Source of the DNA: Rhizobiales bacterium IMCC20636
Lineage (GTDB): Bacteria > Pseudomonadota > Alphaproteobacteria > Rhizobiales > GCA-2746425
Reading direction: 5' to 3'
Assembly (NCBI GenBank): GCA_016865015.1
Contig: CP018226.1
Coordinates: 1,333,001-1,397,000, forward strand
Length of the DNA stretch: 64,000 nt
Shown here: positions 24,496-32,514 of the stretch, one piece after another
How positions within the stretch are numbered: the stretch's first letter is position 1
Layout of the letters: every line of letters starts with the position of its first letter
Program-made: the position numbers and the translations under genes
The notes under the pieces: generated by a model
What the model was told of the DNA's origin: nothing
Databases searched by the model: none
What the model saw: the letters and a program-made list of their open reading frames with translations, nothing else

Positions 24496-26097
24496 ATGAA
24501 AACCCTACTCAGTCTCACAGCCGCCAGCGTTGTGGCGCTTTGCGGCGCAGCACAGGCGGATTATTCGCTGACCGTGCTGCACACCAATGATTTCCATTCG
24601 CGCGTTGAGCCAATCAGCAAATATGATGCCCCTTGCGCCGCAGAAGACAATGCCGAAGGCAAATGTTTTGGTGGCTATGCCCGCCTTGTCACCGGCGTGG
24701 AAAAAGCCCGTGGCATGAGCAACAATGCCATTCTGGTGGATGGCGGCGATCAGTTTCAGGGTTCGCTGTTCTACACCTATTACAAGGGCAAAGTTGCCGC
24801 CGAGATGATGAACAAGCTTGGCTATGACGGCATGACCGTTGGCAATCATGAATTTGATGACGGCCCGGAAGTGCTGGCCGGTTTCATGGATGCGGTGGAG
24901 TTTCCCGTGCTGATGTCGAACGCGGATGTGTCTGCCGAGCCTGCGCTGGCCGGCAAACTGATGCCATCGACCATCATCGAGCGTGGCGGCGAGAAAATCG
25001 GCCTGATCGGCCTGACCCCGCAGAATACGGGCGAATTGTCCTCATCGGGCAAGAATGTGGTGTTCACCGATCCCTCTGAAGCTGTTGCCCGCGAAGTGGC
25101 AGCGATGGAAGCAGCTGGCGTCAACAAGATCATCGTGCTGTCCCATTCGGGCTATTTCGTGGATCAGAAAGTGGCCCGCGAAGTGGGCGGCATAGACGTG
25201 ATTGTGGGCGGACACACCAACACCTTCCTGTCCAATATTTCCGACAAGGCGGCTGGCCCATACCCGACCATGGTGGATGGCCCGGACGGCTCTCCAACCG
25301 CCATCGTGCAGGCCTATGCCTATGGCAAGTTCCTGGGCGCGCTGGACGTGACCTTTGATGACAATGGCGTTGTTACCGAAGCCAAGGGTGAGCCGATCAT
25401 CATGGATGGTGAAGTGGTTGAAGATGGCGGCACCAAGGAGCGGATTACCGAGCTGGCTGGCCCGCTGGATGAAATCCGCAACAAGGTAGTCTCCGAATCC
25501 GCTGGCCTCATTCAGGGCGACCGCGCTGTATGCAGGGTGGAAGAATGCGAAATGGGCAATCTGGTGGCCGATGCCATGCTGACCCGCGTGGCCGATCAGG
25601 GCATCCAGATCGCCATCACCAACTCCGGTGGTCTGCGTTCATCCATCGATGAAGGTCCTGTGACCATGGGCGAAGTGCTGACCGTGCTGCCGTTCCAGAA
25701 CACGCTCTCCACATTCCAGCTGAAAGGCTCGGACGTGATTGCCGCTCTGGAAAATGGCGTCAGTCAGGTGGAAGACGTGGCAGGCCGCTTCCCGCAGGTG
25801 TCGGGCATCAAATTCACCTGGGACGCAAGTGTTGCCCCCAATGAAGGCCGCGTCCAGTCGGTTGAGGTGATGGAGAACGGATCCTGGACCGCGCTCGACC
25901 CAGACAAGACCTATGGCGTTGTGTCCAACAACTTCATGCGCGGCGGTGGCGATGGCTACAGCATTTTTGAAACTGCCGGCATGAATGCCTATGATTTTGG
26001 CCCCGGCCTGGAAGATGTGCTGGCTGATTATATGGTCAAGAACCTGCCCTATACGCCGTTCAAGGACGGCCGCATCAGTCAGGTTTCGATGAACTGA
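24496..26097 (+). CDS. Periplasmic 5'-nucleotidase / UshA-like metallophosphatase
   Basis: Secreted two-domain nucleotidase of 533 aa. A signal peptide (residues 1-21, AAQA) precedes the metallophosphatase domain with LHTNDFHS, GGDQFQGS, VGNHEFDDG, SHSGYFVDQ and VGGHTNTF. The C-terminal substrate domain has NSGGLRSSIDEG, TMGEVLTVLPFQN and NFMRGGGDGYSIF. It probably strips phosphate from external nucleotides. It is homologous to SoxB but keeps GNHEF in place of the SoxB HWEFTYG. GAAGGAG precedes the ATG, and a strong terminator follows, so it is monocistronic. Confidence 0.93.
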   Translation: MKTLLSLTAASVVALCGAAQADYSLTVLHTNDFHSRVEPISKYDAPCAAEDNAEGKCFGGYARLVTGVEKARGMSNNAILVDGGDQFQGSLFYTYYKGKVAAEMMNKLGYDGMTVGNHEFDDGPEVLAGFMDAVEFPVLMSNADVSAEPALAGKLMPSTIIERGGEKIGLIGLTPQNTGELSSSGKNVVFTDPSEAVAREVAAMEAAGVNKIIVLSHSGYFVDQKVAREVGGIDVIVGGHTNTFLSNISDKAAGPYPTMVDGPDGSPTAIVQAYAYGKFLGALDVTFDDNGVVTEAKGEPIIMDGEVVEDGGTKERITELAGPLDEIRNKVVSESAGLIQGDRAVCRVEECEMGNLVADAMLTRVADQGIQIAITNSGGLRSSIDEGPVTMGEVLTVLPFQNTLSTFQLKGSDVIAALENGVSQVEDVAGRFPQVSGIKFTWDASVAPNEGRVQSVEVMENGSWTALDPDKTYGVVSNNFMRGGGDGYSIFETAGMNAYDFGPGLEDVLADYMVKNLPYTPFKDGRISQVSMN

Positions 26098-26128
26098 GGC
26101 AGCGTTAGACGCTTAGGTTAAATGATTG

Positions 26129-26164
26129 AACCGGCGATTGGGGCATCCTGATCGCCGGTTTTTT
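26129..26164 (+). terminator. Rho-independent terminator after the UshA-like gene
   Basis: Perfect 10-bp stem AACCGGCGAT/ATCGCCGGTT (26129-26138 with 26151-26160), 12-base loop, and a T-run at 26159-26164. Confidence 0.92.
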
Positions 26165-26229
26165 GTGAAGATCGCTGTTGGGTCGTCAAGTGTGACGTTC
26201 CCGACACCTGGTCAGAGTTGAGATAAAAC

Positions 26230-26856
26230 ATGCCGGACAAACACGCCTCCACATCATCTGCTGCAGAGACCATGGAAAACGTCAAAAAAGTTGAAACCCC
26301 GCACATTGTCAGTGTGCATGTCAGCGGCACGCATGATTTCAGCAAGGCTGCGACGGAGGCCATCAGGCTCATCGAGAATTACGGTGTGGAAGGCGATGCC
26401 CATGCCGGAGCGACGGATCAGCATCTCTATCACATCAGGCGCTTCGGATCGCATCCCAATCTGCGGCAGGTCCACCTGATCCAGGCTGAGTTTTTTGACC
26501 AGGTGTTCGTGCATGGCCACGCTGTGGGTCCGGGTGATCTGGGAGAAAATATCGCCACACGGCATATCGACCTGCTCAGCCTGCCAACCGGCACGCGTCT
26601 GAAGCTCGGACCGGAGGCCGTGATCGAACTGACCGGCCTGCGCAACCCATGCCACCAGATCGATACTTTCCAGTCCGGGCTTTTGAAGCATTGCAAGACC
26701 GTTACGCCGGAGGGCGCGGTGGCGCGCAAGGCCGGTGTGATGAGCATTGTGCTGCAGGGCGGTGTTGTGAGGCCGGGGGATGCGATTGCCATTGAATTGC
26801 CGCCTGAGCCGCATGTGCCGCTGGTCTATCGGGTGCCGGATATGGGGGATGTGTGA
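26230..26856 (+). CDS. MOSC-domain protein
   Basis: Protein of 208 aa with one MOSC domain, related to the C-terminal domain of molybdenum-cofactor sulfurase and to YiiM/YuaD proteins. The signature is YGVEGDAHAG, GDLGENIATRHIDL, and the conserved cysteine Cys141 in LTGLRNPCHQID, the putative sulfur carrier. Family members handle Moco-bound sulfur or reduce N-hydroxylated compounds; which applies cannot be told. The first 24 residues are polar. The gene stands alone. Confidence 0.87.
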   Translation: MPDKHASTSSAAETMENVKKVETPHIVSVHVSGTHDFSKAATEAIRLIENYGVEGDAHAGATDQHLYHIRRFGSHPNLRQVHLIQAEFFDQVFVHGHAVGPGDLGENIATRHIDLLSLPTGTRLKLGPEAVIELTGLRNPCHQIDTFQSGLLKHCKTVTPEGAVARKAGVMSIVLQGGVVRPGDAIAIELPPEPHVPLVYRVPDMGDV

Positions 26857-26944
26857 ACATCCTTTGCAAAGGTATTAATTGCAGGCCGTTGGATTTGGAG
26901 GGAAAGGCTCTCGATCAACAGTGAAACGGGAAATGATGGACATC

Positions 26945-26989
26945 TTTGTAAAAATGACTATTTTATACAAAAGGTGGCAAAGTGCCACC
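26945..26989. promoter_or_regulatory. Two consecutive palindromes in the toxin-antitoxin promoter
   Basis: An AT-rich imperfect palindrome, TTTGTA...TACAAA (26945-26971), is followed by a perfect GC-rich one, GGTGGCA-AAG-TGCCACC (26973-26989). They end 20 bases before the antitoxin start codon, where an autoregulatory operator is expected. Confidence 0.55.
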
Positions 26990-27009
26990 CATCCAAAATA
27001 AGGTTTGTT

Positions 27010-27363
27010 ATGGCTCAGTCTGTGAAACTCTCGGATGATATAATGGCTTATGTGCGCAAGGAGTCTGCCCGACAGAGTCGATCTGTGGCTGGACAGATAA
27101 CGCATTTCATCAGGATTGCGCGCGTCATCGAGAATTCTGGCACCTTTGATTATGAACGTATCGATCAAGTGCTTGGAGCCGATCTGTCACCGGACGAACT
27201 TACATCTGAAGAACAAGCAGTGTGGTTTGATCAATTTGCAACACAGATGACCAAGCCAAGCCAACAGGAAAAGGCTTTCTACAACAAACGCAGGAAGCTC
27301 GGTCGTGGCGTTGGCATGAAAAGTTCTGGTGAATTGGACTATCCGGAAGCGCAAAGCGCATAG
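27010..27363 (+). CDS. ParD-like antitoxin
   Basis: Protein of 117 aa beginning MAQSVKLSDDIMAYVRKESA, then RQSRSVAGQITHFIRIARVIE. This is the ribbon-helix-helix N-terminus of the ParD-like family (Pfam ParD_like), which combines a DNA-binding domain with a toxin-neutralising tail. AAGG lies six bases before the ATG at 27010; the frame is open further upstream but lacks a ribosome site and would cross the palindromes. Its stop overlaps the GTG of the downstream toxin, the coupling typical of type II toxin-antitoxin pairs. Confidence 0.82.
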   Translation: MAQSVKLSDDIMAYVRKESARQSRSVAGQITHFIRIARVIENSGTFDYERIDQVLGADLSPDELTSEEQAVWFDQFATQMTKPSQQEKAFYNKRRKLGRGVGMKSSGELDYPEAQSA

Positions 27364-27962
27364 TGGCAACTGATCGCAGTCCAGCCCTTGTTATCCTGGC
27401 TGGTCCCAATGGTGCGGGGAAATCTACACTTTATGAAACACGTATTGCTCCCAGTCTCGCCGTCCCCTTCATCAATGCGGATGTCATTCAACGCGATGAA
27501 CTGAAAGACAGCGACATTGTGGCTGCCTATGAGGCCGCGCGCATAGCTGCGCAGCGGCGCGAAGAATTCTTTCAAGATGGCAAGAGTTTTGCCACTGAAA
27601 CTGTCTTCTCCCATGTTTCAAAACTTGAGATGATCAAACGAGCCAAGGATCTTGGATACCGGGTGATGTTGTTTCACATCAGCGTAAGTTCTCCTGACCT
27701 TTCCGTTGCCCGTGTGGCTGAACGGGTCAAAGAAGGAGGTCATCCCGTCCCGGAAGAAAAAATTCGGGATCGCTATGATCGGAACGGCCCCCTGATCAGG
27801 CAGGCTGCACTTTTAAGTGACGTGTCGCTGATCTTCGACAATTCCGCACTGAACCAACCGCCAATCCATATCATGTCGCTTACCAATGGAAAGCTGAGTT
27901 TTGTTATCCCGCAATTACCTGATTGGGCATTGGAAATTTATGACGATGAACTGGAAATCTGA
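27363..27962 (+). CDS. Zeta-toxin-family kinase
   Basis: P-loop protein of 199 aa with Walker A GPNGAGKST (residues 14-22), the acidic substrate-site segment FINADVIQRDEL (Asp40) and FATETVFSH, then the Arg-rich lid RVKEGGHPVPEEKIRDRYDRN. Zeta toxins phosphorylate UDP-GlcNAc or, in other branches, nucleotides, halting growth. The GTG start overlaps the antitoxin stop codon by one base. Its usual partner is epsilon; here it is a ParD-like antitoxin. The gene's stop lies at the edge of a truncated membrane-protein gene, suggesting the module was inserted there (inference). Confidence 0.88.
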   Translation: MATDRSPALVILAGPNGAGKSTLYETRIAPSLAVPFINADVIQRDELKDSDIVAAYEAARIAAQRREEFFQDGKSFATETVFSHVSKLEMIKRAKDLGYRVMLFHISVSSPDLSVARVAERVKEGGHPVPEEKIRDRYDRNGPLIRQAALLSDVSLIFDNSALNQPPIHIMSLTNGKLSFVIPQLPDWALEIYDDELEI

Positions 27963-28227
27963 CGGCCAGTTGCGACAATCTTTCCTGTGGGGCAGGTTCG
28001 GCGGCGCAAAGCGCCAGCGTCAGAGCCGCGATGGCCGGTGCCCAGGTTGCCAGAAAGACGATCAGGTGCGAGCCGCTGATTGGGCCAAAATTTGTTGATA
28101 CCCATTCGGGTTGAAAAACATAGACCCCGATCAGGCTCCATGTGATTGCAAAGGTCAGGGCGAAGGAGAGCATCAGGGTTGGCGTCGGTATGCGGAAATG
28201 CGGGATTGGTGGATCGGCTTGCGTCAT
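27963..28227 (-). pseudogene. Remnant of a membrane protein, CPBP/CAAX-protease-like N-terminus
   Basis: From an ATG at 28227 the minus strand reads MTQADPPIPHFRIPTPTLML and then two hydrophobic helices (FALTFAITWSLIGVYVF; SHLIVFLATWAPAIAALTLAL), resembling the first two helices of CPBP-family intramembrane proteases. The frame then enters the antisense of the zeta-toxin gene and stops at 27904 without the catalytic EE...R and H motifs. No continuation is visible on the far side of the toxin-antitoxin genes. It is best read as a gene truncated by that insertion; the family name is tentative. Confidence 0.4.
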
Positions 28228-28439
28228 GGGGTGTGCGCCAAATGCTCGGTTCCGACCCATTATAAGCGCGCAACGCTGCTAGGAAGTTGACCCATGTCAA
28301 CCAGATCAGCGCGCCCGAACAGGGTGCGCCGGGTGTTGCCTCGATCAATTTAAGCCATGTGCAAGAGTGGCATCTGGCAAGGTCATCTGACTGGCCACGG
28401 CACTTGCTGCTTTACTCCCATTCCAACTTGCGGCAAAAC

Positions 28440-28632
28440 TGTGGGTGATGGTTCCCGAACGCCTCAGGCGGGCGGGATGAGACAAGGGAACACGGTTCGA
28501 GCTACCCAAATCGGGATTAAATCCGTGGCTGCCCCCGCAACTGTATGTGTCTGCCAAACTCGATATGCCACTGGCGATAAGCCGGGAAGGTGAGTGCGGC
28601 GCAAAAGCACAAGCCAGGAAACCTGCCATCAG
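28440..28632 (+). promoter_or_regulatory. Cobalamin (B12) riboswitch
   Basis: All conserved blocks are present in order: GGTTCCC (28450) with its partner AAGGGAACACGG, ATCCGTGGCTGCCCCCGCAA (28520-28540), GCCACTG, CCGGGAAGGTGAGTGC, and the B12 box AAGCCAGGAAACCTGCC (28611-28627). It lies 59 bases upstream of the CbiM-like gene and should lower its expression when adenosylcobalamin is abundant. Confidence 0.95.
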
Positions 28633-28660
28633 AACCGGTCGCAAGACCTTATCACACATG

Positions 28661-28685
28661 GCGCACGGCGGGTGCGCAAAGGAGT
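28661..28685 (+). promoter_or_regulatory. Hairpin against the ribosome site, likely riboswitch output
   Basis: GCGCAC (28661-28666) pairs with GTGCGC (28672-28677), directly followed by AAAGGAGT, the ribosome-binding site of the gene at 28691. Absence of a T-run favours translational rather than transcriptional control (inference). Confidence 0.5.
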
Positions 28686-28690
28686 AAGAC

Positions 28691-29374
28691 ATGCATATTG
28701 AACCTGGTGTCGTTGACGGCGCCAAGATAGCTCTCAGCTACGCAACGGCGGCTGGCGCTGCCGGCCTTGTTGGCAAGATGGCCTGGGATACGATTCGCAA
28801 TGATGGCGGTGTGTCTGCACTGGCGATGCGCAGTGTTGCAGCCACATTGATGGTGTTCATCTTCTTTCAGGTGCTGCCGCATTATCCGGTTGGCGTCTCG
28901 GAAGTTCACTTCATTCTGGGATCCACACTGTATCTGCTGTTTGGCGGTGGTGCTGCGGCCATTGGTCTGGCGCTTGGATTGCTGACACAGGGCGTGTTGT
29001 TTGCGCCGATCGATCTGCCGCAATATGGCATGAATGTCACCACGCTGCTGCTGCCATTGTGGGCAATCAGTGCGCTTGCCAAACGCGTCATTGCCCCAAA
29101 GACGGCCTATGTGGATCTGTCCTACAAGCAGGCACTGACACTCTCGACCGCCTATCAGGGCGGTGTGGTTGCCTGGGTGGCGTTCTGGGCATTTTACGGT
29201 CAGGGTTTTGGCGCGGAAAGCCTGAGCTCTGTTGCATCCTTCGGAGCGGCCTACATGCTGGTTGTTCTGATCGAGCCGCTGGCTGATCTGGCTGTGCTGT
29301 TTGCTGCCAAGACATGGCGCTCTTTGTCAGACACGCCTTTGTTCTACGGACGTCTGCACAATTCAGCTGCCTGA
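28691..29374 (+). CDS. Stand-alone CbiM-like cobalt transport permease
   Basis: Membrane protein of 227 aa that begins MHIEPGVVDG, the CbiM/NikM N-terminus whose Met1 amine and His2 coordinate the metal. Further family segments are PVGVSEVHFILGSTLYLLFGG and LPQYGMNVTTLLLPLWAISAL. About six to seven hydrophobic segments. The B12 riboswitch upstream makes cobalt the likely substrate. The CbiN, CbiQ and CbiO genes that normally complete the energy-coupling-factor transporter are absent here, so it either acts alone or borrows partners encoded elsewhere. Confidence 0.85.
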   Translation: MHIEPGVVDGAKIALSYATAAGAAGLVGKMAWDTIRNDGGVSALAMRSVAATLMVFIFFQVLPHYPVGVSEVHFILGSTLYLLFGGGAAAIGLALGLLTQGVLFAPIDLPQYGMNVTTLLLPLWAISALAKRVIAPKTAYVDLSYKQALTLSTAYQGGVVAWVAFWAFYGQGFGAESLSSVASFGAAYMLVVLIEPLADLAVLFAAKTWRSLSDTPLFYGRLHNSAA

Positions 29375-29419
29375 TGATCTGATTCAACAGATCGGGCTAA
29401 CCGCCTGATACAAGATTCA

Positions 29420-29452
29420 AAATCCCGGTTTCCATGGAGCCGGGATTTTTGT
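29420..29452 (+). terminator. Rho-independent terminator after the CbiM-like gene
   Basis: Stem AAATCCCGG/CCGGGATTT (29420-29428 with 29440-29448) followed by a T-run and GTTTG, 46 bases after the stop codon. Confidence 0.9.
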
Positions 29453-29571
29453 TTGTGCGGTGCAATTACGGCGGGGTTGGTAAATCTGTTTCCAAACGAC
29501 AATTGGTTGTCGGATGTGCAAGGGTCGGTCAAACGAATTGTGTTTGATAAAGAACTCTGAGGATTAGTTCA

Positions 29572-30585
29572 ATGAAAGCTTGCTTCATCCAAATCTGGAA
29601 AATCCGTGGGATCAATACTATTGGACCGGACATTGGAATGGACGTTCTTGGGACGGCTCGAAATCCTAGTATATCCGCTAGATTAGTGGATGATCCCGAA
29701 CCATATTTTTTCCAAATTGATCGACAGAAGGCCATCGCCGGTTTCAGTTTAAATTTTAGTCTTGGAAAATCAGATGATCGATCAGCGAATGAAAAGCTCG
29801 TCGATTCTATTGAGAAAGCTAAAGCAATTAGACAAGAAGAGGCAGTTAAAGGTGCTTTTGTTGTTTTTGAAGGTACGGACGAAATTCCCATCTCGCAATG
29901 CAAGAAATGGCAGGAAACAGAGTCTTACTCGCTATGTGTGGATGGGTTTGACAAAACTCAAGCGACCCAACGGTTTCGCCCATTTGTTCGCTCCGTTCTA
30001 GCGGCTATAGAGCTGAATCTCGCTGCTAATGCGAGCCGCGATATTGCAAAAGTAGGTGAAGTCATATTCTTGCGCGAAAATGACGATGACAAGCCAACTT
30101 ATTCGATAAAATTTGGGGGAAGAGCGGAGGGCACTGTGGCTTGCCCATTCACCCGGCAAACCTTTGAAAAGGTTGTTGACCACATTCCAAAAATTTTACG
30201 GAATGAAGAAATAAGCGTGCCAGTCGAACTTTTTACCAATTCTCTCGACACCTCCAAAGATGATTTAGAGGCATTCATTTTGGCTTGGTCGGGCTTGGAG
30301 ACATTCATAAAAACGTCGTATCGCGACAATTTTCTTGGAAATTCATCATCTACTTTGGATTCGAGTAATCCGTATGAATTCAAGCGAAAGTCACTTCCAA
30401 AGGCATTCAAAGAACTCGTTGTAATTCTCGATTCGAATAGCTCAGACGTGGAGGATTTTGGTGCTCTGAATAGAACTCGGAATGCTTTCTTTCACGAGGG
30501 TAAATTTCCAGAGAGATTTCCAATAGAAGCCACTCAAAATCTGTTGATCAAGTATCTGAAACTGCACCTCAATTCTGAGAAATGA
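29572..30585 (+). CDS. Orphan protein with C-terminal HEPN-type domain
   Basis: No known full-length family is recognised. The protein (337 aa) is soluble, with a beta-rich, unplaced N-terminal part (about 1-185). The last 110 residues are helical and carry LEAFILAWSGLETFIKTSY (232-250) and then NRTRNAFFHEGKFP, where Arg303-Asn304-x3-His308 is the RN-x3-H active-site motif of HEPN ribonucleases. The spacing and the W-x-x-LE helix resemble Apea-like HEPN domains. HEPN proteins act as toxins, anti-phage effectors or RNA-processing enzymes. Codon use is markedly AT-rich compared with the neighbours, it has its own terminator-isolated position, and no partner gene is adjacent: signs of recent acquisition. 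The function is inferred only. Confidence 0.6.
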   Translation: MKACFIQIWKIRGINTIGPDIGMDVLGTARNPSISARLVDDPEPYFFQIDRQKAIAGFSLNFSLGKSDDRSANEKLVDSIEKAKAIRQEEAVKGAFVVFEGTDEIPISQCKKWQETESYSLCVDGFDKTQATQRFRPFVRSVLAAIELNLAANASRDIAKVGEVIFLRENDDDKPTYSIKFGGRAEGTVACPFTRQTFEKVVDHIPKILRNEEISVPVELFTNSLDTSKDDLEAFILAWSGLETFIKTSYRDNFLGNSSSTLDSSNPYEFKRKSLPKAFKELVVILDSNSSDVEDFGALNRTRNAFFHEGKFPERFPIEATQNLLIKYLKLHLNSEK

Positions 30586-30639
30586 AATTACCAGAACATA
30601 TGAATGGTTTGCTTAGGTGCATTTCGGATAGTTTCTGTC

Positions 30640-31401
30640 CTATTGCTTGACCTGATAGCCGGTCTTGAAAATCCACCAGACGATGGAAATGCAGCTCACC
30701 AGAAATACGGCAATGACGGCCAGGCTGATGCCGACATTGACATCGGCGACTTCATAGAAGCTCCAGCGAAAACCGCTGACCAGATAGAGCACAGGGTTGA
30801 ACAGGGTCACCGTTTGCCAGATCGGGGGCAGCATGTTGACCGAGTAGAAACTGCCGCCGAGGAAGACCAATGGCGTGATGACTAGCAGCGGCACGATCTG
30901 GAGCTTTTCAAAACTGTCGGCCCAGATGCCAATGATAAAGCCAAGCAGGCTGAAGGTGATTGCGGTCAGCACCAGAAACAGCAGCATGATGATTGGATGG
31001 GCGATCTGCAAATCCACAAACAGGCTGGCCGTGGCCAGAATGATGGCGCCCAGAACGAGGGATTTGGTGGCCGCCGCTCCGACATAGCCGAGCACGATTT
31101 CAAACGAGGAAATCGGTGCAGAGAGCAATTCGTAAATCGTGCCGGTGAATTTGGGGAAGTAGATGCCAAAGGCGGCATTCGACAGGGACTGGGTGAGCAG
31201 GGACAGCATGATGAGCCCCGGTACAATGAAAGAGCCATAGCTGACGCCTTCGATTTCGGGAATGCGTGAGCCAATGGCCGATCCGAACACCACGAAATAG
31301 AGCGAGGTGGACAGAACCGGCGAGATGATGCTTTGGAACAGGGTGCGCCACATGCGGCTCATTTCGAAGGCATAGATGGCTCGAACAGCTGAAAAATTCA
31401 T
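30640..31401 (-). CDS. ABC-2-type exporter permease (YadH/NodJ-like)
   Basis: Six-helix membrane subunit of 253 aa. [20 protein letters not shown] starts it; [49 protein letters not shown] and [20 protein letters not shown] are typical of the YadH/DrrB class of ABC-2 permeases that export polysaccharide, lipid or drug molecules. It starts three bases after the ATPase gene's stop codon, so the two are one transcription unit. The exported substrate is unknown. Confidence 0.92.
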   Translation of the reverse strand: MNFSAVRAIYAFEMSRMWRTLFQSIISPVLSTSLYFVVFGSAIGSRIPEIEGVSYGSFIVPGLIMLSLLTQSLSNAAFGIYFPKFTGTIYELLSAPISSFEIVLGYVGAAATKSLVLGAIILATASLFVDLQIAHPIIMLLFLVLTAITFSLLGFIIGIWADSFEKLQIVPLLVITPLVFLGGSFYSVNMLPPIWQTVTLFNPVLYLVSGFRWSFYEVADVNVGISLAVIAVFLVSCISIVWWIFKTGYQVKQ

Positions 31402-31404
31402 GAT

Positions 31405-32379
31405 TTATTGGGCCTGTGCCGGGTTGTTGGCATTTGTCTTGGCTGAATCCTCATGGACCAGCGTGACAAAAATTTCCTCAAGCGAGCTTTGCTTGGTGTT
31501 GAGATCCTTGAAGCGAATGCCTGCATCGGAAAGGTTTTGCAGCAAGGCGGTGATGCCGGTGCGCTCGCCATTTGTGCTGTAGGTGTAGACCAGTTGCGCG
31601 CCGCTCTCTGACAGTTCCAGCCCGTCGCGTTTCAAAGCGTCCGGCATTTCCTTGAGCGGTTGTTGCAGATCAAGCATCAGCGTCTTCTTGCCAAGCTTGG
31701 CCATCAATTCCGTCTTGTCTTCCACCAGAATGATTTCGCCATGGGCGATCACACCAACGCGGTCGGCGATTTCCTCAGCTTCTTCGATGTAGTGGGTGGT
31801 GAGAATGATGGTGACGCCGCTGTCACGCAGATCGCGCACGACCTGCCACATATCCTTGCGCAGTTCCACATCGACCCCGGCTGTCGGCTCATCCAGAAAC
31901 AGGATGTCCGGTTCATGGGACAGTGCCTTGGCAATCAGAACCCGGCGTTTCATACCGCCGGACAGTTGGATGATCTTGTTGTCTTTCTTGTCCCACAGGG
32001 AGAGGCTTTTCAGGGTCTTCTCGACAAAGGTATCGTCGCGTTTCTTGCCGAACAGGCCACGGGAAAAGCTGACCGTGGCAAACACGGTTTCAAAAGCATC
32101 GGTGGTGAGTTCCTGCGGCACAAGGCCAATCATGGCGCGGGTTTTACGATAATCCTTGATGATGTCATATCCTGCCACGGTGACTGTGCCGCCGGTGGGT
32201 GTCACGATCCCGCAGATCGCTGAAATCAGGGTGGTCTTGCCAGCGCCATTGGGGCCGAGCAGGGCCAGAATTTCACCCTTTTTGATGTCCAGCGAAACGT
32301 CTTTCAACGCCTGAAATCCGCCGTCATAGGTCTTTTCGAGGTTTTTGACTTGTATCAGCGGTGAAGCGGAATCGAGCAT
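31405..32379 (-). CDS. ABC exporter ATP-binding protein (YadG/CcmA-like)
   Basis: ATPase of 324 aa with Walker [15 protein letters not shown]-loop [13 protein letters not shown], signature [15 protein letters not shown], Walker [14 protein letters not shown] and switch His in [14 protein letters not shown]. The C-terminal 90-residue extension is normal for the drug-exporter/YadG class. The ATG at 32379 begins [18 protein letters not shown]; an in-frame start at 32472 would add 31 residues with no homology. It pairs with the permease gene three bases downstream. Confidence 0.93.
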   Translation of the reverse strand: MLDSASPLIQVKNLEKTYDGGFQALKDVSLDIKKGEILALLGPNGAGKTTLISAICGIVTPTGGTVTVAGYDIIKDYRKTRAMIGLVPQELTTDAFETVFATVSFSRGLFGKKRDDTFVEKTLKSLSLWDKKDNKIIQLSGGMKRRVLIAKALSHEPDILFLDEPTAGVDVELRKDMWQVVRDLRDSGVTIILTTHYIEEAEEIADRVGVIAHGEIILVEDKTELMAKLGKKTLMLDLQQPLKEMPDALKRDGLELSESGAQLVYTYSTNGERTGITALLQNLSDAGIRFKDLNTKQSSLEEIFVTLVHEDSAKTNANNPAQAQ

Positions 32380-32514
32380 GGAGTTGAACCCAGACTTTGG
32401 TCTTGGCGCGCAGCGCGTGGGGATGTGAGGATGCTTGTTTTGAAGGTGATATATGTCATAGGCTGTCAGCATACAATGTTCTCAAACTGACAAAGATTCT
32501 CGGGAGGAAAATTT

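Noticed and set aside
24496-26097. A second SoxB
   Set aside because: It shares the metallophosphatase fold but has GNHEF rather than the SoxB HWEFTYG motif, an ordinary Sec signal and a location away from the sox genes, so a nucleotidase is the better call.
27963-28350. 136-codon minus-strand frame 27938-28348
   Set aside because: Its composition is low-quality (Arg/Pro/Ser rich) and it lacks a start site; the overlapping hydrophobic frame is the more credible remnant.
26857-30600. An integrated mobile element or prophage around the toxin-antitoxin and HEPN genes
   Set aside because: No integrase, transposase, tRNA target or flanking direct repeats were found, so only an accessory character is claimed.
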